Shown piece after piece: positions 7,740 to 16,201 of a DNA stretch of 23,634 nt. Origin of the DNA: DAOPXV01 sp035352535 (GTDB lineage Bacteria; Muiribacteriota; UBA9980); the NCBI GenBank assembly GCA_964545075.1, contig CAZJFS010000059.1, forward strand, positions 1 through 23,634, in the 5' to 3' direction. The translations under genes were made by a program, and so were the position numbers. Positions within the stretch are counted from its first letter, which is position 1. The number at the start of each line of letters is the position of its first letter. The notes under the pieces were generated by a model that did no database searches, had not been told where the DNA came from, and saw only the letters and a program-made list of their open reading frames with translations.

Positions 7740-8714
7740 ATGAAGTTTATAGACTGCCCGCATTGCGGAATGAAAAATTTAGAGACCGTGACCGTTTGTA
7801 AATCGTGCAAAAAATCGATTTCAAGCGACGGCGTCGTCGCCGTTATAGACGAATCTTTTCTCGCCGCCGTATCGGATACGAAAAAAGAAGTTAAACCTGT
7901 TTCGGTTGCCAAAGCCGCGGTTGATGAAAAACCCTCCGCCGGCCTCGGTGCTTCCGAGCCGCCTAAAGGACGCGAAAGCCTTACATTTGACGATCTGATT
8001 GAAGGCGGCCTCGGCGTCGATGATTCTGATAAGGGCGTTCTCGAAGCCATGGAGGTCGTCCGCGATACTTCGGAAGAAGAGAAGGCGGTTGACGAGGACG
8101 GTCCGGGCCGAAGGATATCCGAAGGCGTTCGATTCGTCAAAATAAAAGAGGAAAAAGAATCGGAAGGAATTTTCAGCCGTAATTTTACGCGCAATATTGT
8201 TCCGCGTCTTCTGACGATCTTTTTTTACGCTTCGGTATTGCTTCTTTTAATCGCCGGCCTCGTTATTTATAACATAATGGACATGCCGCAATATTATAAT
8301 TATTTTCATTTAAGGGTAGATCTTACGAAAACTTTTTCTGAATCGTTAAAACAACTAAAAGTGTTCGAAAATGCTAAAAATAATGTGAATTTGAAATTTC
8401 AGCTCGATGAAATAATCGGGGTCATTCAGAACAAGTATTTCAAATGGATGATCGTAATTTCGAAGGTGGAAAAGATAAATGATCCTTCGGGGCGGAAGAA
8501 CGTTTATAGACTTGATGTCCGTGAAAGTTTCAGAACTAATGAGCGTCATTACATGACCGTTTGTTTGAACGATAAAATGCTCAAAAAATTAAAAAACCAG
8601 AATTTTAAAATTGATTCCGAACAGACGGTTACGGTTTCAGGAAGGATAACCGGATGGGCCAGGTTCTCCGGTGCCTCCATCAATATTGACGTGTACGACT
8701 TTGAGATCCTTTAA
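7740..8714 (+). CDS. Zinc-ribbon single-pass membrane protein of unknown function
   Basis: 324 residues. The N-terminus is a zinc ribbon, CPHC at 6-9 and CKSC at 20-23. An acidic, low-complexity linker follows (about 45-145), then one transmembrane helix (about 156-178) and a C-terminal domain (about 185-324) with alternating strands ending in a segment VTVSGRITGWARF that looks like a small beta-barrel fold. By the positive-inside rule the Arg/Lys-rich segment just before the helix keeps the zinc ribbon in the cytosol and places the C-terminal domain outside. Function is unknown. The ATG at 7740 has only a weak ribosome site (GGTGA). The gene is convergent with the pseudopilin cluster; no strong terminator hairpin is seen in the 32 nt between them. 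Confidence 0.8.
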   Translation: MKFIDCPHCGMKNLETVTVCKSCKKSISSDGVVAVIDESFLAAVSDTKKEVKPVSVAKAAVDEKPSAGLGASEPPKGRESLTFDDLIEGGLGVDDSDKGVLEAMEVVRDTSEEEKAVDEDGPGRRISEGVRFVKIKEEKESEGIFSRNFTRNIVPRLLTIFFYASVLLLLIAGLVIYNIMDMPQYYNYFHLRVDLTKTFSESLKQLKVFENAKNNVNLKFQLDEIIGVIQNKYFKWMIVISKVEKINDPSGRKNVYRLDVRESFRTNERHYMTVCLNDKMLKKLKNQNFKIDSEQTVTVSGRITGWARFSGASINIDVYDFEIL

Positions 8715-8746
8715 TGTTTCACTTCTGAATTTTTTTATATTGCTTT

Positions 8747-9343
8747 TTAGAAGGCGTTTGGAACCCAGTTCTTGTTTGCCGCCTGGACGTCCTTTGGAAA
8801 TATTGCATTTCTGAGTTCGACGGTCTGCTTGTTTTTGGTTTCGACTTTAATAATGACGTCCACGAATACGTGATTGGCGCCTTTATAAAGATTGGCGGAA
8901 AAGGTTTTGATTTTGCCCTTGGCGAAGGATCGTGAATTGCCGCCTTCTTCGGATCGAAGCAACGTTCCAGTTGCGCCATCGAGCTTATAACTGATCTTTT
9001 TGAGAACTTCTTCGCCGGCGGAATCATAACATAATTTTAAAAATTCCATAGTACCGTCTCCGCCACTGAATGATTTTTCGCCATCGACCTCACTGCCTTT
9101 GATGGATGTCTTGTTGAAATATCCGCCTTTGATGTCCTGTTTTATATATTCCAAGGTGAGTGCCGCGTCTTGAAGATTTTCAAGTTTATTTTTGCCCGCT
9201 TCCACGCCGCTGAAGCTACGGGAGAATAATGCATAAAGCGAACCAGTCAAAAAAGCCAATATTACACAGGCCGTCATCACTTCTATGAAAGTGAAAGCTC
9301 GCGAATATTGAAGGTTTGAATTATGTCCGCTGCATTTGTACAA
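8747..9343 (-). CDS. GspJ/PulJ-like pseudopilin
   Basis: 198 residues. The leader ends YSRA, and mature sequence would begin FTFIEVM with Glu at +5 (residue 21), followed by a 20-residue hydrophobic helix. This is the type IV prepilin signature with Ala instead of the usual Gly at -1, which prepilin peptidases are known to tolerate. The remaining domain (about 45-198) has the size and beta-rich look of a minor pseudopilin J. The start is TTG at 9343, supported by GAGGTGAT 7 nt upstream; no in-frame ATG is available. That ribosome site overlaps the end of the preceding pseudopilin gene (gap 6 nt), so the two are translationally coupled. Assignment to J rests on size and order only. Confidence 0.82.
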   Translation of the reverse strand: MYKCSGHNSNLQYSRAFTFIEVMTACVILAFLTGSLYALFSRSFSGVEAGKNKLENLQDAALTLEYIKQDIKGGYFNKTSIKGSEVDGEKSFSGGDGTMEFLKLCYDSAGEEVLKKISYKLDGATGTLLRSEEGGNSRSFAKGKIKTFSANLYKGANHVFVDVIIKVETKNKQTVELRNAIFPKDVQAANKNWVPNAF

Positions 9344-9349
9344 TCGTCA

Positions 9350-9844
9350 TCACCTCGTGATTTTATCCATCATTATAGTTCCCATAAGAGAAATTTTGTC
9401 GCTCGCTTTTCGTGAACCTGAGGGATCATCGAAAGTGACGGTTACTCTGATAACCTTGTAATTAATTTTGTCATTGGTGTCGGGCGCAAGGGGCTCGTCC
9501 TTGAATTCCTCGATGGAAACCTCGCGTTTGAATCCTTTGGCCAGAGGCGGAAGCGAGGAAAAGTTCTTGCTGGAATTAGTGCCGCCAATCTCGGTTTCGT
9601 TCAGGCTCTGGTTCAAGATATTATAAGGTTGCGATTTAATATAGTCGATAACGTCCTTGGCATAGTTTGCGGCCACTACCTTGTTGACGATGTCCGCTGT
9701 CGCTTTGTAATGTTCGAAAAGCGTTGTAAGAAGAGGGATGATCGATACCGCCAATATGATTACGGTGACGATAATCTCAATGAGCGAAAATCCTTTCGTG
9801 GTCGCATTCTTTTTTTGGCATATGAATTCGTTGATAATGTTCAT
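9350..9844 (-). CDS. GspI/PilV-like pseudopilin
   Basis: 164 residues. The prepilin peptidase site is K-G18 / F19-S-L-I-E23, with Glu at +5 and a hydrophobic helix to about residue 43. The short soluble domain fits minor pseudopilins of the GspI/PilV type, which join J and K in a tip complex of the inner-membrane pseudopilus. It lies directly upstream of the J-like gene and downstream of a LysM-like secreted protein, all on the minus strand. The ribosome site is modest (AGAGATG). Confidence 0.85.
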   Translation of the reverse strand: MNIINEFICQKKNATTKGFSLIEIIVTVIILAVSIIPLLTTLFEHYKATADIVNKVVAANYAKDVIDYIKSQPYNILNQSLNETEIGGTNSSKNFSSLPPLAKGFKREVSIEEFKDEPLAPDTNDKINYKVIRVTVTFDDPSGSRKASDKISLMGTIMMDKITR

Positions 9845-9954
9845 TTCATCTCTTTATTTTTGATGCCAGATTTATGTCCTGATCAGGGAATCTTGAAATC
9901 TTTATTGACTGGCGTCCGGCGCTTTAGGGTTTGGTACTTTTATTGCTTGGCGTT

Positions 9955-11082
9955 TTATTTTGGAGCGCTTGCTCCCGCGTCCCTATAGTCTTCGCGGGAA
10001 GTTGTTGAAGAAGATGAGGTTGTCTGGCCGTCATCCGCCGAGGAATTTCCGTTAGGGTTATCAAGCGTGATATTTGAGTTTTGAGGTGAATGATCAACCG
10101 TGCATCCGATCTTTCCGCAGGTTGCGCATTGCTGTTGCGAAGATGAGGTTGCCTGTCCGCCATCCGCTGAGGAATTTCCGTTAGGGTTATCAATCGTGAT
10201 GTTTGAGTTTTGAGGTGAATGATCGACCGTGCATCCGATTTTTCCGCAGGTTGCGCATTGCTGTTGCGTTGACGAAGAATCCCGCTGAGCATCCGTGGCT
10301 GGAGTTTCTGATAAAGCCTGATTGCTTGAAATTTCAGGGGTTCCGACTGCACTGTTCGCGGTAACGTCTGAAAATGCTGAGCTATTGGAATTGTTAGTGG
10401 TGCCGGAATTTGTAGAATTATTATTCGCGGAGTTAATATTTGCCTTGTTTACTGAATTGTTTGCAGCGGTATTTGAGTTGCCGGAAATTTTATTTTTGGA
10501 TGGCGGCGGCGAGTTCAATTTTGAGATATCTACCGGTTCGTCAAAGAAAAAACGGCCGGGGCGAAACGGCGGCAGGACACATTCAATTGGCGAGATTCCG
10601 CTGAGCCTGAATTCGTTGGAAGGAATTAATTTGAGGATTTTAATATAATCAGGTGGAATGACAGTGGCGAGAGTTGAAATGCCGGCGCTGGAATCCGTTT
10701 CAGTATTTTGTCCGTATGATTTTTCGGCTTCTTCGATAATGGCCGTGGGAATGGATTTTCTGAGTTCCTTCGCTTTGGAGATGATTTCAGTGCCTTCAAG
10801 GGTGCTTATCCCGTTCAGAAAGTCCCGGTTCGGAATTATGAGTTTCGTGCCTTGCTTGAGACTGTAAGGATTGTCGAGTTCATTAAGGCTTTGTAAAAAC
10901 AGATCCTCTTTTATGTTTCCGCCGGTGAACGAAGAAAGTCCGGCTTCTGTCGATACCGTTACCAATTCTACGGTTTGAGCCGACGCCGGAAACGGCGTCA
11001 AAAAAACGATCAATGCCGGCGTTATAAAAAAAATGAAAAATGAAAACAGCGTCGGAAATGTATTAATGTATTTTTTTTTCAT
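9955..11082 (-). CDS. Secreted protein with LysM-like segment and duplicated CxxC module
   Basis: 375 residues. A signal peptide ends near ASAQ (about residue 36). A segment LNELDNPYSLKQGTKLIIPN at about 66-85 looks like part of a LysM carbohydrate-binding motif, so cell-wall attachment is plausible. The C-terminal half is Asn/Ser/Thr-rich low complexity containing two 43-residue tandem copies of a unit with CATCGKIGCTVDH, that is C-x2-C-x4-C-x3-H, which could bind a metal ion. The ATG has an excellent AGAGGTGA site about 7 nt upstream. It sits between the K-like and I-like pseudopilins, so a role at the envelope linked to that machine is likely, but its activity is unknown. Confidence 0.8.
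   Translation of the reverse strand: MKKKYINTFPTLFSFFIFFITPALIVFLTPFPASAQTVELVTVSTEAGLSSFTGGNIKEDLFLQSLNELDNPYSLKQGTKLIIPNRDFLNGISTLEGTEIISKAKELRKSIPTAIIEEAEKSYGQNTETDSSAGISTLATVIPPDYIKILKLIPSNEFRLSGISPIECVLPPFRPGRFFFDEPVDISKLNSPPPSKNKISGNSNTAANNSVNKANINSANNNSTNSGTTNNSNSSAFSDVTANSAVGTPEISSNQALSETPATDAQRDSSSTQQQCATCGKIGCTVDHSPQNSNITIDNPNGNSSADGGQATSSSQQQCATCGKIGCTVDHSPQNSNITLDNPNGNSSADDGQTTSSSSTTSREDYRDAGASAPK
10011..10268 (-). repeat. Two tandem 129-bp copies within the LysM-like gene
   Basis: Copies occupy 10011-10139 and 10140-10268 with only scattered substitutions. The unit length is a multiple of three and encodes 43 residues including the CATCGKIGC motif. Near-identity at the base level indicates a recent in-frame duplication. 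Confidence 0.95.
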
Positions 11083-11103
11083 AATAAATCACCTCTTGAT
11101 TAT

Positions 11104-11112
11104 ATTATAACA
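11104..11112 (-). promoter_or_regulatory. Extended -10 promoter before the LysM-like gene
   Basis: The minus strand reads TGTTATAAT, an extended -10. Transcription would begin near 11097, right at the AGAGGTGA ribosome site, leaving a leader of about 15 nt. It lies in the 54-nt spacer after the K-like pseudopilin gene, so the LysM-like and I/J-like genes may form a separate unit. Confidence 0.55.
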
Positions 11113-11136
11113 GATTTTCAAGAAAAAAATAGGCTT

Positions 11137-13170
11137 CTATTTGAATTCCGCTTCCCAGTTTCTTACATCGGGCTGGATAGAAGCATAATAAAAACCCGGA
11201 TCGTTTTGAGGCAGCGATTGATATGTATTATAGGCTATGTTGCCGCCAAGAGAAGCGAGTTTCTGGAAGTCAAGCGAATTAACGGCAAGTCCGCCATTGA
11301 TATTCAGAAATTTTTGAGGGATGAATTTAGAACCTTCGCCCATCGAAATGATTATGCCATCAAATCGATTTGCATTGATGATGATGTCGCCTTCGAGAGC
11401 TATCAAAGTCAGTGATTGCCTGTAAACCGGATCGTTAACGATGTCGCCTGATACGATGATGTTTCCTTTACGGCATACGATAATTCCGCCGCGCGCGACC
11501 GTCATTGCGGGAAGAGTGACGCTTGCGTCAAATAGTACTACCATTCCCAGTTTAAGAGTATTTTTCCCGTCAGCCGCCGTTTCGATAAAACGCGATTTGA
11601 ATTTTTCGAAGTCGCCGTTTCCCGGATATCTGAATGAAATATAAGGCAAGATGTATTTATCATCTACTATAAATTTGCGAAGGTCATCGTTTGTAAATTC
11701 GGAGTCCGCCGGCCGGCAAGGCTTTCCGCCAAAATTATTGAAAGATTCAGGGAAAAGTCGCGTGATTAGATCCGGAATTTTGTTTTGATCGCAGAAAAGG
11801 CCGTGCTTGTCTTTGATTTTGTTGTAGAGACTATAGTTGTAAGGTTCCCAGTCGATTATCTGGTTCATGTACATCTTGTATGCGTTGAAAAGTTTCATGC
11901 CGCCGTAATATGAAGGGAATATTTTTCTGGCTATGTCAAGGCCGGTTCGTTTTTGGGGCGGGGTTTCGCCTTTTTCTGCGATCGGGACCGCGCCTTTGGC
12001 GGGATTAACGAAATCCGCCGGGGTATCCAGAAAAGGAATTTCACACATATATTCCTTTCCACTCGTTTTGAGGTCCTGGTATACGGATAGCTTAAGATAT
12101 GACCTGAAGACGTTTCCGAGCACTCTTGTGGGTGACGGGTTTGAGGCGGTTCCAAATAATTTGAGAATCGACGTTCCGGCTAAATTTCCACTGATGCCAT
12201 ATTGAGGCATTTTGGCCATATCGGTGCATATGCCATAGTCGAGATGACCGATTCTGAAGTTGGTGAAAGGCGAATAACGGCTTTTATAATGCGGATCGAT
12301 ATAGAAATCTTCGTTGAGCTGAAAAAGTTCACCGGCGCCGTCAATGGCTGAACCATGGCTCAGCCTCAGGTTTATAGGCGTAGATGCGGGCGTATTTCCA
12401 AGAAATATAATTCCAAGATTTAGCGGACTCTGTTCCCGGTTAAAGGCTCCATTATATAGAACGAGCGGTTTGCCTGAAATTATCTTTCCTTCTTTGTTGG
12501 TCAAAAGGCCGTTCAGATCGGTTCCATTAGGAATTGTTTTTACGAATAAAGTGAAGAAACGAAGGGCTTTTGGAAGAATATTCACCAGTTTGAACTGTTT
12601 TTTAACCGTGAGTGTTCGCCTTATTGAATAAAATTCCACGTCGACCTGGAATACTATCATTCCATATTTTTCATGAGGGTTGGGTGATATTCCCGGAGTT
12701 TTGTCTTTTCCGTCGCAATAGTATTTTACGGAATTTTTGTCTATTGATGCTTTGACCTCAACGATCCTTATTGAACTCGAACCGAAAACTGATATTAATT
12801 TCTGGACCGGTTTTGATTCGCGGATAATTTTTGTCAGTTTTACCGAATCGAAAACGATTCCTTTGAATTCTTCTTTGGGAGCGATCAAATCTGAATATTT
12901 GAAATATTTGTCGTTTCTTTCGAGACCGGTTTTTGAAAATTCGTCTTCGACGATTTTTTGAAGGATGTCCAGGGCTACTTCAGCGATTATCAGCGCATTA
13001 TCGCCATAAATAATCTTGTACATGAAATAACGTTCGTTTCTCAGAAGCGAACTGAATGAAGCCACGGCGATAAGTAGCGTGAAAAGAATTCCTATGATGA
13101 TAATATAGCTGATGCCTTTTTGAAAATCAGTTCGTTTCTTAAGAACATCGCGATTTTTGCTTATAATCAT
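11137..13170 (-). CDS. GspK/PilX-like large pseudopilin
   Basis: 677 residues. The N-terminus has a basic leader, then FQKG19 / ISYIIIIGILFTLLIAV, a prepilin-like site with Ile rather than Glu at +5. Known GspK proteins, the pseudopilus tip subunit, likewise have a hydrophobic residue at +5 and are much larger than other pseudopilins. The middle is a large extracytoplasmic domain. The last 120 residues, with repeating short Gly/Val/Ile strands such as GGIIVCRKGNIIVSGDI, look like a small beta-solenoid, as in polymer-forming or PilX-type proteins. No strong ribosome site is seen. It lies 79 nt after the C39-like gene and 54 nt before the LysM-like gene on the same strand. Confidence 0.72.
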   Translation of the reverse strand: MIISKNRDVLKKRTDFQKGISYIIIIGILFTLLIAVASFSSLLRNERYFMYKIIYGDNALIIAEVALDILQKIVEDEFSKTGLERNDKYFKYSDLIAPKEEFKGIVFDSVKLTKIIRESKPVQKLISVFGSSSIRIVEVKASIDKNSVKYYCDGKDKTPGISPNPHEKYGMIVFQVDVEFYSIRRTLTVKKQFKLVNILPKALRFFTLFVKTIPNGTDLNGLLTNKEGKIISGKPLVLYNGAFNREQSPLNLGIIFLGNTPASTPINLRLSHGSAIDGAGELFQLNEDFYIDPHYKSRYSPFTNFRIGHLDYGICTDMAKMPQYGISGNLAGTSILKLFGTASNPSPTRVLGNVFRSYLKLSVYQDLKTSGKEYMCEIPFLDTPADFVNPAKGAVPIAEKGETPPQKRTGLDIARKIFPSYYGGMKLFNAYKMYMNQIIDWEPYNYSLYNKIKDKHGLFCDQNKIPDLITRLFPESFNNFGGKPCRPADSEFTNDDLRKFIVDDKYILPYISFRYPGNGDFEKFKSRFIETAADGKNTLKLGMVVLFDASVTLPAMTVARGGIIVCRKGNIIVSGDIVNDPVYRQSLTLIALEGDIIINANRFDGIIISMGEGSKFIPQKFLNINGGLAVNSLDFQKLASLGGNIAYNTYQSLPQNDPGFYYASIQPDVRNWEAEFK

Positions 13171-13249
13171 AAAAAGCGGTTATCATTTTCCGGAGAAAAT
13201 ACAGGTTATGCGTTAGAAAAAACGCGCTGACCTTGCGGGTATGTTTTAG

Positions 13250-14818
13250 TTAATCAGCCTTGTATCCGGCCGGGGTTTTTCCTTCAGGTCTTACGCCGTC
13301 GGGAAACCCTTCAGGGTAAACATCGTAATACCATACAAAGTTATCAAGAATATTTCCGTGTTCATCACATTTTAACGCTTTATCCATGGGTTCGATCTTG
13401 TATCTGACGCCCTGCCCGGAAGAGGCGGTATCGTAACCCTGAGAGTTGAGAATAACTTCATCCCAGACTCCCCATGGATCATATACGGTATAGTGCGTTT
13501 CATCGAATCCGGTCAGGACAAGAACATGCCCGCCGCTCGTTGTATATGTGTGAACGATTACCGGTTTTCCCTGGGCAAGAACGTACCTCATTTCGTCTAA
13601 CGTTCCTACGTATCCGCGAATTCTTACTTTGATGCCTTCGTCAGCGGCAAACTTATTGAATACTCTTTCCAGGCCGTGATTTTCATTGCCCGGGCCGCTT
13701 TTGGCTTCTTCGCGAAGTTCTTCGAATTCCGTATTGCTATATTTTTTCATGAGATAATTCATATCATGAGGCCAGCCGTATTTGGAAAGCACCATTGCGA
13801 CACTTGTAAGCTGGCATGTATTGTAGGTCGGCTGTCTGAAATATTTCATTTCGCCGTTATTTTTGATTTCGGCGAGAAGAGTTTTCACGCCGGCTATATC
13901 TACGCTGCCGGATTCGTCAGGTTCCTGGTTGAGTTTGGATATGGCTTTTCCATAAAGTTCGATGGCGTTATTTTTTAATTCGGTCAGTTCGTTTTCCGCT
14001 CGCTTATTCGCTTTGCCCGCAAAGAAAAGTTCGGCATGGCAGCGCCCAAGATAACATAGATATTTTCCGGAGCCGTTGGTGGAATAAACGAGCTTCTGAA
14101 ACATATCCATGGCTTTTTTTAGAAGCTCTTCGTTTTTTGTTTCGCGTCCCGTCGAAAATGTTTCCCAGGCGATTTTTTTCATATCGTCCAGAGAACTCAT
14201 GTCGAATTTTGACGTCATTACCTTAATTTCTTCGAAACTTTTAGAAGAAGCCGTGTTTTTGCCGTTTCTGAATTTGAGGAAAGGGTCTGTCGTGTTTTTA
14301 GTTTCATTAGTTACATCGCCGTTATCCTTTCCGGTTAAGTTTTTTTGGTCTATTGAGTTGAAAAGGCTTATACGCACTTCTCTAACGGTTTTAGTAGGGA
14401 GGTATTCATCGATATGGACGTCGTACATCCGGCGGGTAAGAATGACCAGTTTTGGCGGATTCGACATCAGTTTTTCAGTCACGTTAATCAGCCTGAATCT
14501 TTGAGGCGTATCGGGTATGTTGAAAGACGATACTGAATCTACTTTAAATGATTCGCAGTCATATTCGTCCATAGCGGTTTCAACTATTTTTTTCTCTTTT
14601 TCGGTCAGCGTCTGATCAACGTTTTTATCAGCCGCAATGTTGTCGGAAGGCTGTTGGCCTTTGTTTGCAGCCGGTTCGGGGGTTGTCATCTGCACCGCCG
14701 CGAATGGATTTTCAAGGTTGGATTTGTCGCTTTTATAAAGCGCGGGATCGTCGGCGCACCATGCTGAAGATAAAAATAGCGTTGATAATAAAATAGAAGA
14801 AAAAGCGATTTTTTTCAT
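13250..14818 (-). CDS. Secreted protein with C-terminal C39-like peptidase domain
   Basis: 522 residues. A signal peptide (MKK plus hydrophobic core, ending about residue 21, SAWCA) directs export. Residues about 60-300 are an uncharacterised, partly helical region. From about 322 the sequence matches the papain-like C39 family: Q329 and catalytic C335 in RQPTYNTCQLTSVAMVL, H431 in GGHVLVLTGFD and D447 in VYDPWG. All four expected active-site residues are present, so proteolytic or related cysteine chemistry is likely; the target is unknown. Unlike bacteriocin-exporting C39 transporters it has no ABC domain. A TATAAT at 14860-14865 (minus) lies 42-47 nt upstream. Placement before the pseudopilin genes suggests an envelope or secretion role. 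Confidence 0.82.
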   Translation of the reverse strand: MKKIAFSSILLSTLFLSSAWCADDPALYKSDKSNLENPFAAVQMTTPEPAANKGQQPSDNIAADKNVDQTLTEKEKKIVETAMDEYDCESFKVDSVSSFNIPDTPQRFRLINVTEKLMSNPPKLVILTRRMYDVHIDEYLPTKTVREVRISLFNSIDQKNLTGKDNGDVTNETKNTTDPFLKFRNGKNTASSKSFEEIKVMTSKFDMSSLDDMKKIAWETFSTGRETKNEELLKKAMDMFQKLVYSTNGSGKYLCYLGRCHAELFFAGKANKRAENELTELKNNAIELYGKAISKLNQEPDESGSVDIAGVKTLLAEIKNNGEMKYFRQPTYNTCQLTSVAMVLSKYGWPHDMNYLMKKYSNTEFEELREEAKSGPGNENHGLERVFNKFAADEGIKVRIRGYVGTLDEMRYVLAQGKPVIVHTYTTSGGHVLVLTGFDETHYTVYDPWGVWDEVILNSQGYDTASSGQGVRYKIEPMDKALKCDEHGNILDNFVWYYDVYPEGFPDGVRPEGKTPAGYKAD

Positions 14819-14893
14819 TTAAAGCCCCTCTGTAAAGTTTTTCGAAATTAATGAGTTAAATTATAATTAAACCGAATAAAACGACTAATTATT

Positions 14894-15646
14894 TTACGCT
14901 TTTTCTCTTTCTTCATTTTTTTCTTCCATTTTATCGTTTTCTGAAATGACGAATGTCGAAGAGATCCTGCCGAGTTCGGCCGCAATATATTTTAATTCGC
15001 TTAAAATTTCGGCTTTGCGTTTATCGGTAAGTGTTTTCTGGCCGAAGTCCTCGTTTATCCTTCCGATTATCGTATTGAGGTTTTGCAGCATTTTCTGATC
15101 TTCGCCTACGATCTTGTCAAGACTTTCGGTCATGGTATTAAAGGCGTCGGCCAGATCCTGCAATTCATCGCCGTAGCGCAGTTTAATTCGTTTTGAAAAG
15201 TCGCCCGACGCTATGATCTTCGCCGATTCCTCCAGGCGGTAAACGGGGCCCGCTATCTTATGCGAGACGAAGACCGACAGAAAGCATATCATGACCATGA
15301 TTACCGTCATGCGCGACATAAGGACGTCGTTGCCCTGAAGGAATATCTCGACGAGTTCCTCGTGTTTTTTGGTCGGGTCTGAAAGATCTTTCCAGATGCT
15401 GAAATATACGGTCCATCCCACTATCATGGCGACAAGCAGCATGGCGGTAAATATAACGCCCATATAGCGGAACTGAAGTCCGCGCTTGATCAAAAAAATC
15501 CTTCTTTTGAATTTGGCTCCGCCCTTGTTCTGGCCGTCCGCATCTTCTTCGTTTTCACTTGTCACGGCTTCGACTAATTCTTCGGAATTGTCTTTAAATC
15601 CGGGTTTGGGGTTCTTATTCAATTCTTTACTTTCATCTGCAGGCAT
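14894..15646 (-). CDS. HAMP-domain membrane protein
   Basis: 250 residues. An acidic N-terminal region (1-45) is followed by two transmembrane helices (about 61-83 and 112-128) flanking a short loop of about 28 residues, then a HAMP domain (about 130-182, with AGPVYRLEESAKIIASGDFSKRI and a D-E-L-Q-D-L second helix). A helical tail follows (about 183-250). There is no histidine kinase, cyclase or methyl-accepting domain, so it may relay or scaffold signals rather than catalyse. The ATG has an AGAGGTGG site 6 nt upstream and a TATAAT at 15663-15668 (minus), so it may be separately transcribed from the pilin-like gene 78 nt upstream. Confidence 0.85.
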   Translation of the reverse strand: MPADESKELNKNPKPGFKDNSEELVEAVTSENEEDADGQNKGGAKFKRRIFLIKRGLQFRYMGVIFTAMLLVAMIVGWTVYFSIWKDLSDPTKKHEELVEIFLQGNDVLMSRMTVIMVMICFLSVFVSHKIAGPVYRLEESAKIIASGDFSKRIKLRYGDELQDLADAFNTMTESLDKIVGEDQKMLQNLNTIIGRINEDFGQKTLTDKRKAEILSELKYIAAELGRISSTFVISENDKMEEKNEEREKA

Positions 15647-15724
15647 TTTTCCACCTCTTATTATTATATATTTTTTACTTAACCATACTAAATCAGTTAA
15701 AGATCCGTAAATGGATGCACGGAC

Positions 15725-16126
15725 TTAATTTGAAACGTCTTCAAGTTCCGGCGTGTGATAGGTGCAATAGATTTCGTCCTTGACGTTAAGCCTGAAGGAA
15801 CCGCCATTCCAGCATTTAGGATAAAGGCGGAGATATTTTGAACTTAGAAGTTTTTTGATGTTGACTTCTTTTTTTACATGGCCTATGACCTCTTGCGGAC
15901 AATCGGCTTTGTATTCTGAAATAGCCGTCGCGAGGGTCGATCTGGCCGAACGGCAGGAAATGTAGCTGACGTTGGCTTCGATCGCGAAGAACTGAATGCT
16001 CGCTATGTATACGAAAGCTACGAAAAAAAGAATAACGGCAAGTATTTCATACCATGTGTATGAGATATACCTTTGAGGGACCGCCATTACTTTTTTTAAT
16101 TTATTGGACTGAGACTGCTGTATCAT
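15725..16126 (-). CDS. Divergent pilin-like membrane protein
   Basis: 133 residues. Residues 23-27 read YTWYE, which lines up with the +1 to +5 positions of pilins (Glu27 as Glu+5), followed by a long hydrophobic helix (28-49). The -1 residue is Ser22 instead of Gly or Ala, so prepilin cleavage is doubtful. The remainder fits a pilin-like pattern: C-R-S-A-R-S-T-L-A-T-A-I-S-E-Y after the helix, then a YLRLYPKCWNGGSF segment and a final YCTYHTPE, reminiscent of small pseudopilins whose last strand carries a Cys-x2-His. The ATG has an AGGA site about 8 nt upstream. It is first in order before the HAMP gene. Confidence 0.68.
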   Translation of the reverse strand: MIQQSQSNKLKKVMAVPQRYISYTWYEILAVILFFVAFVYIASIQFFAIEANVSYISCRSARSTLATAISEYKADCPQEVIGHVKKEVNIKKLLSSKYLRLYPKCWNGGSFRLNVKDEIYCTYHTPELEDVSN

Positions 16127-16201
16127 TAAAAAATCCTGTCTTTTTTAAAAGCTTATGCGTTAAATTTTTACATTTAATTTTGTTTTGTGTATCCTGTTAT
16201 T

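Noticed and set aside
10011..10268. CRISPR-like direct repeat
   Set aside because: There are only two long in-frame tandem copies inside a gene, with no spacers.
13205..13222. GCGTT/AACGC hairpin between the C39-like and K-like genes as a terminator
   Set aside because: The stem is five bases and no T-run follows on the transcribed strand.
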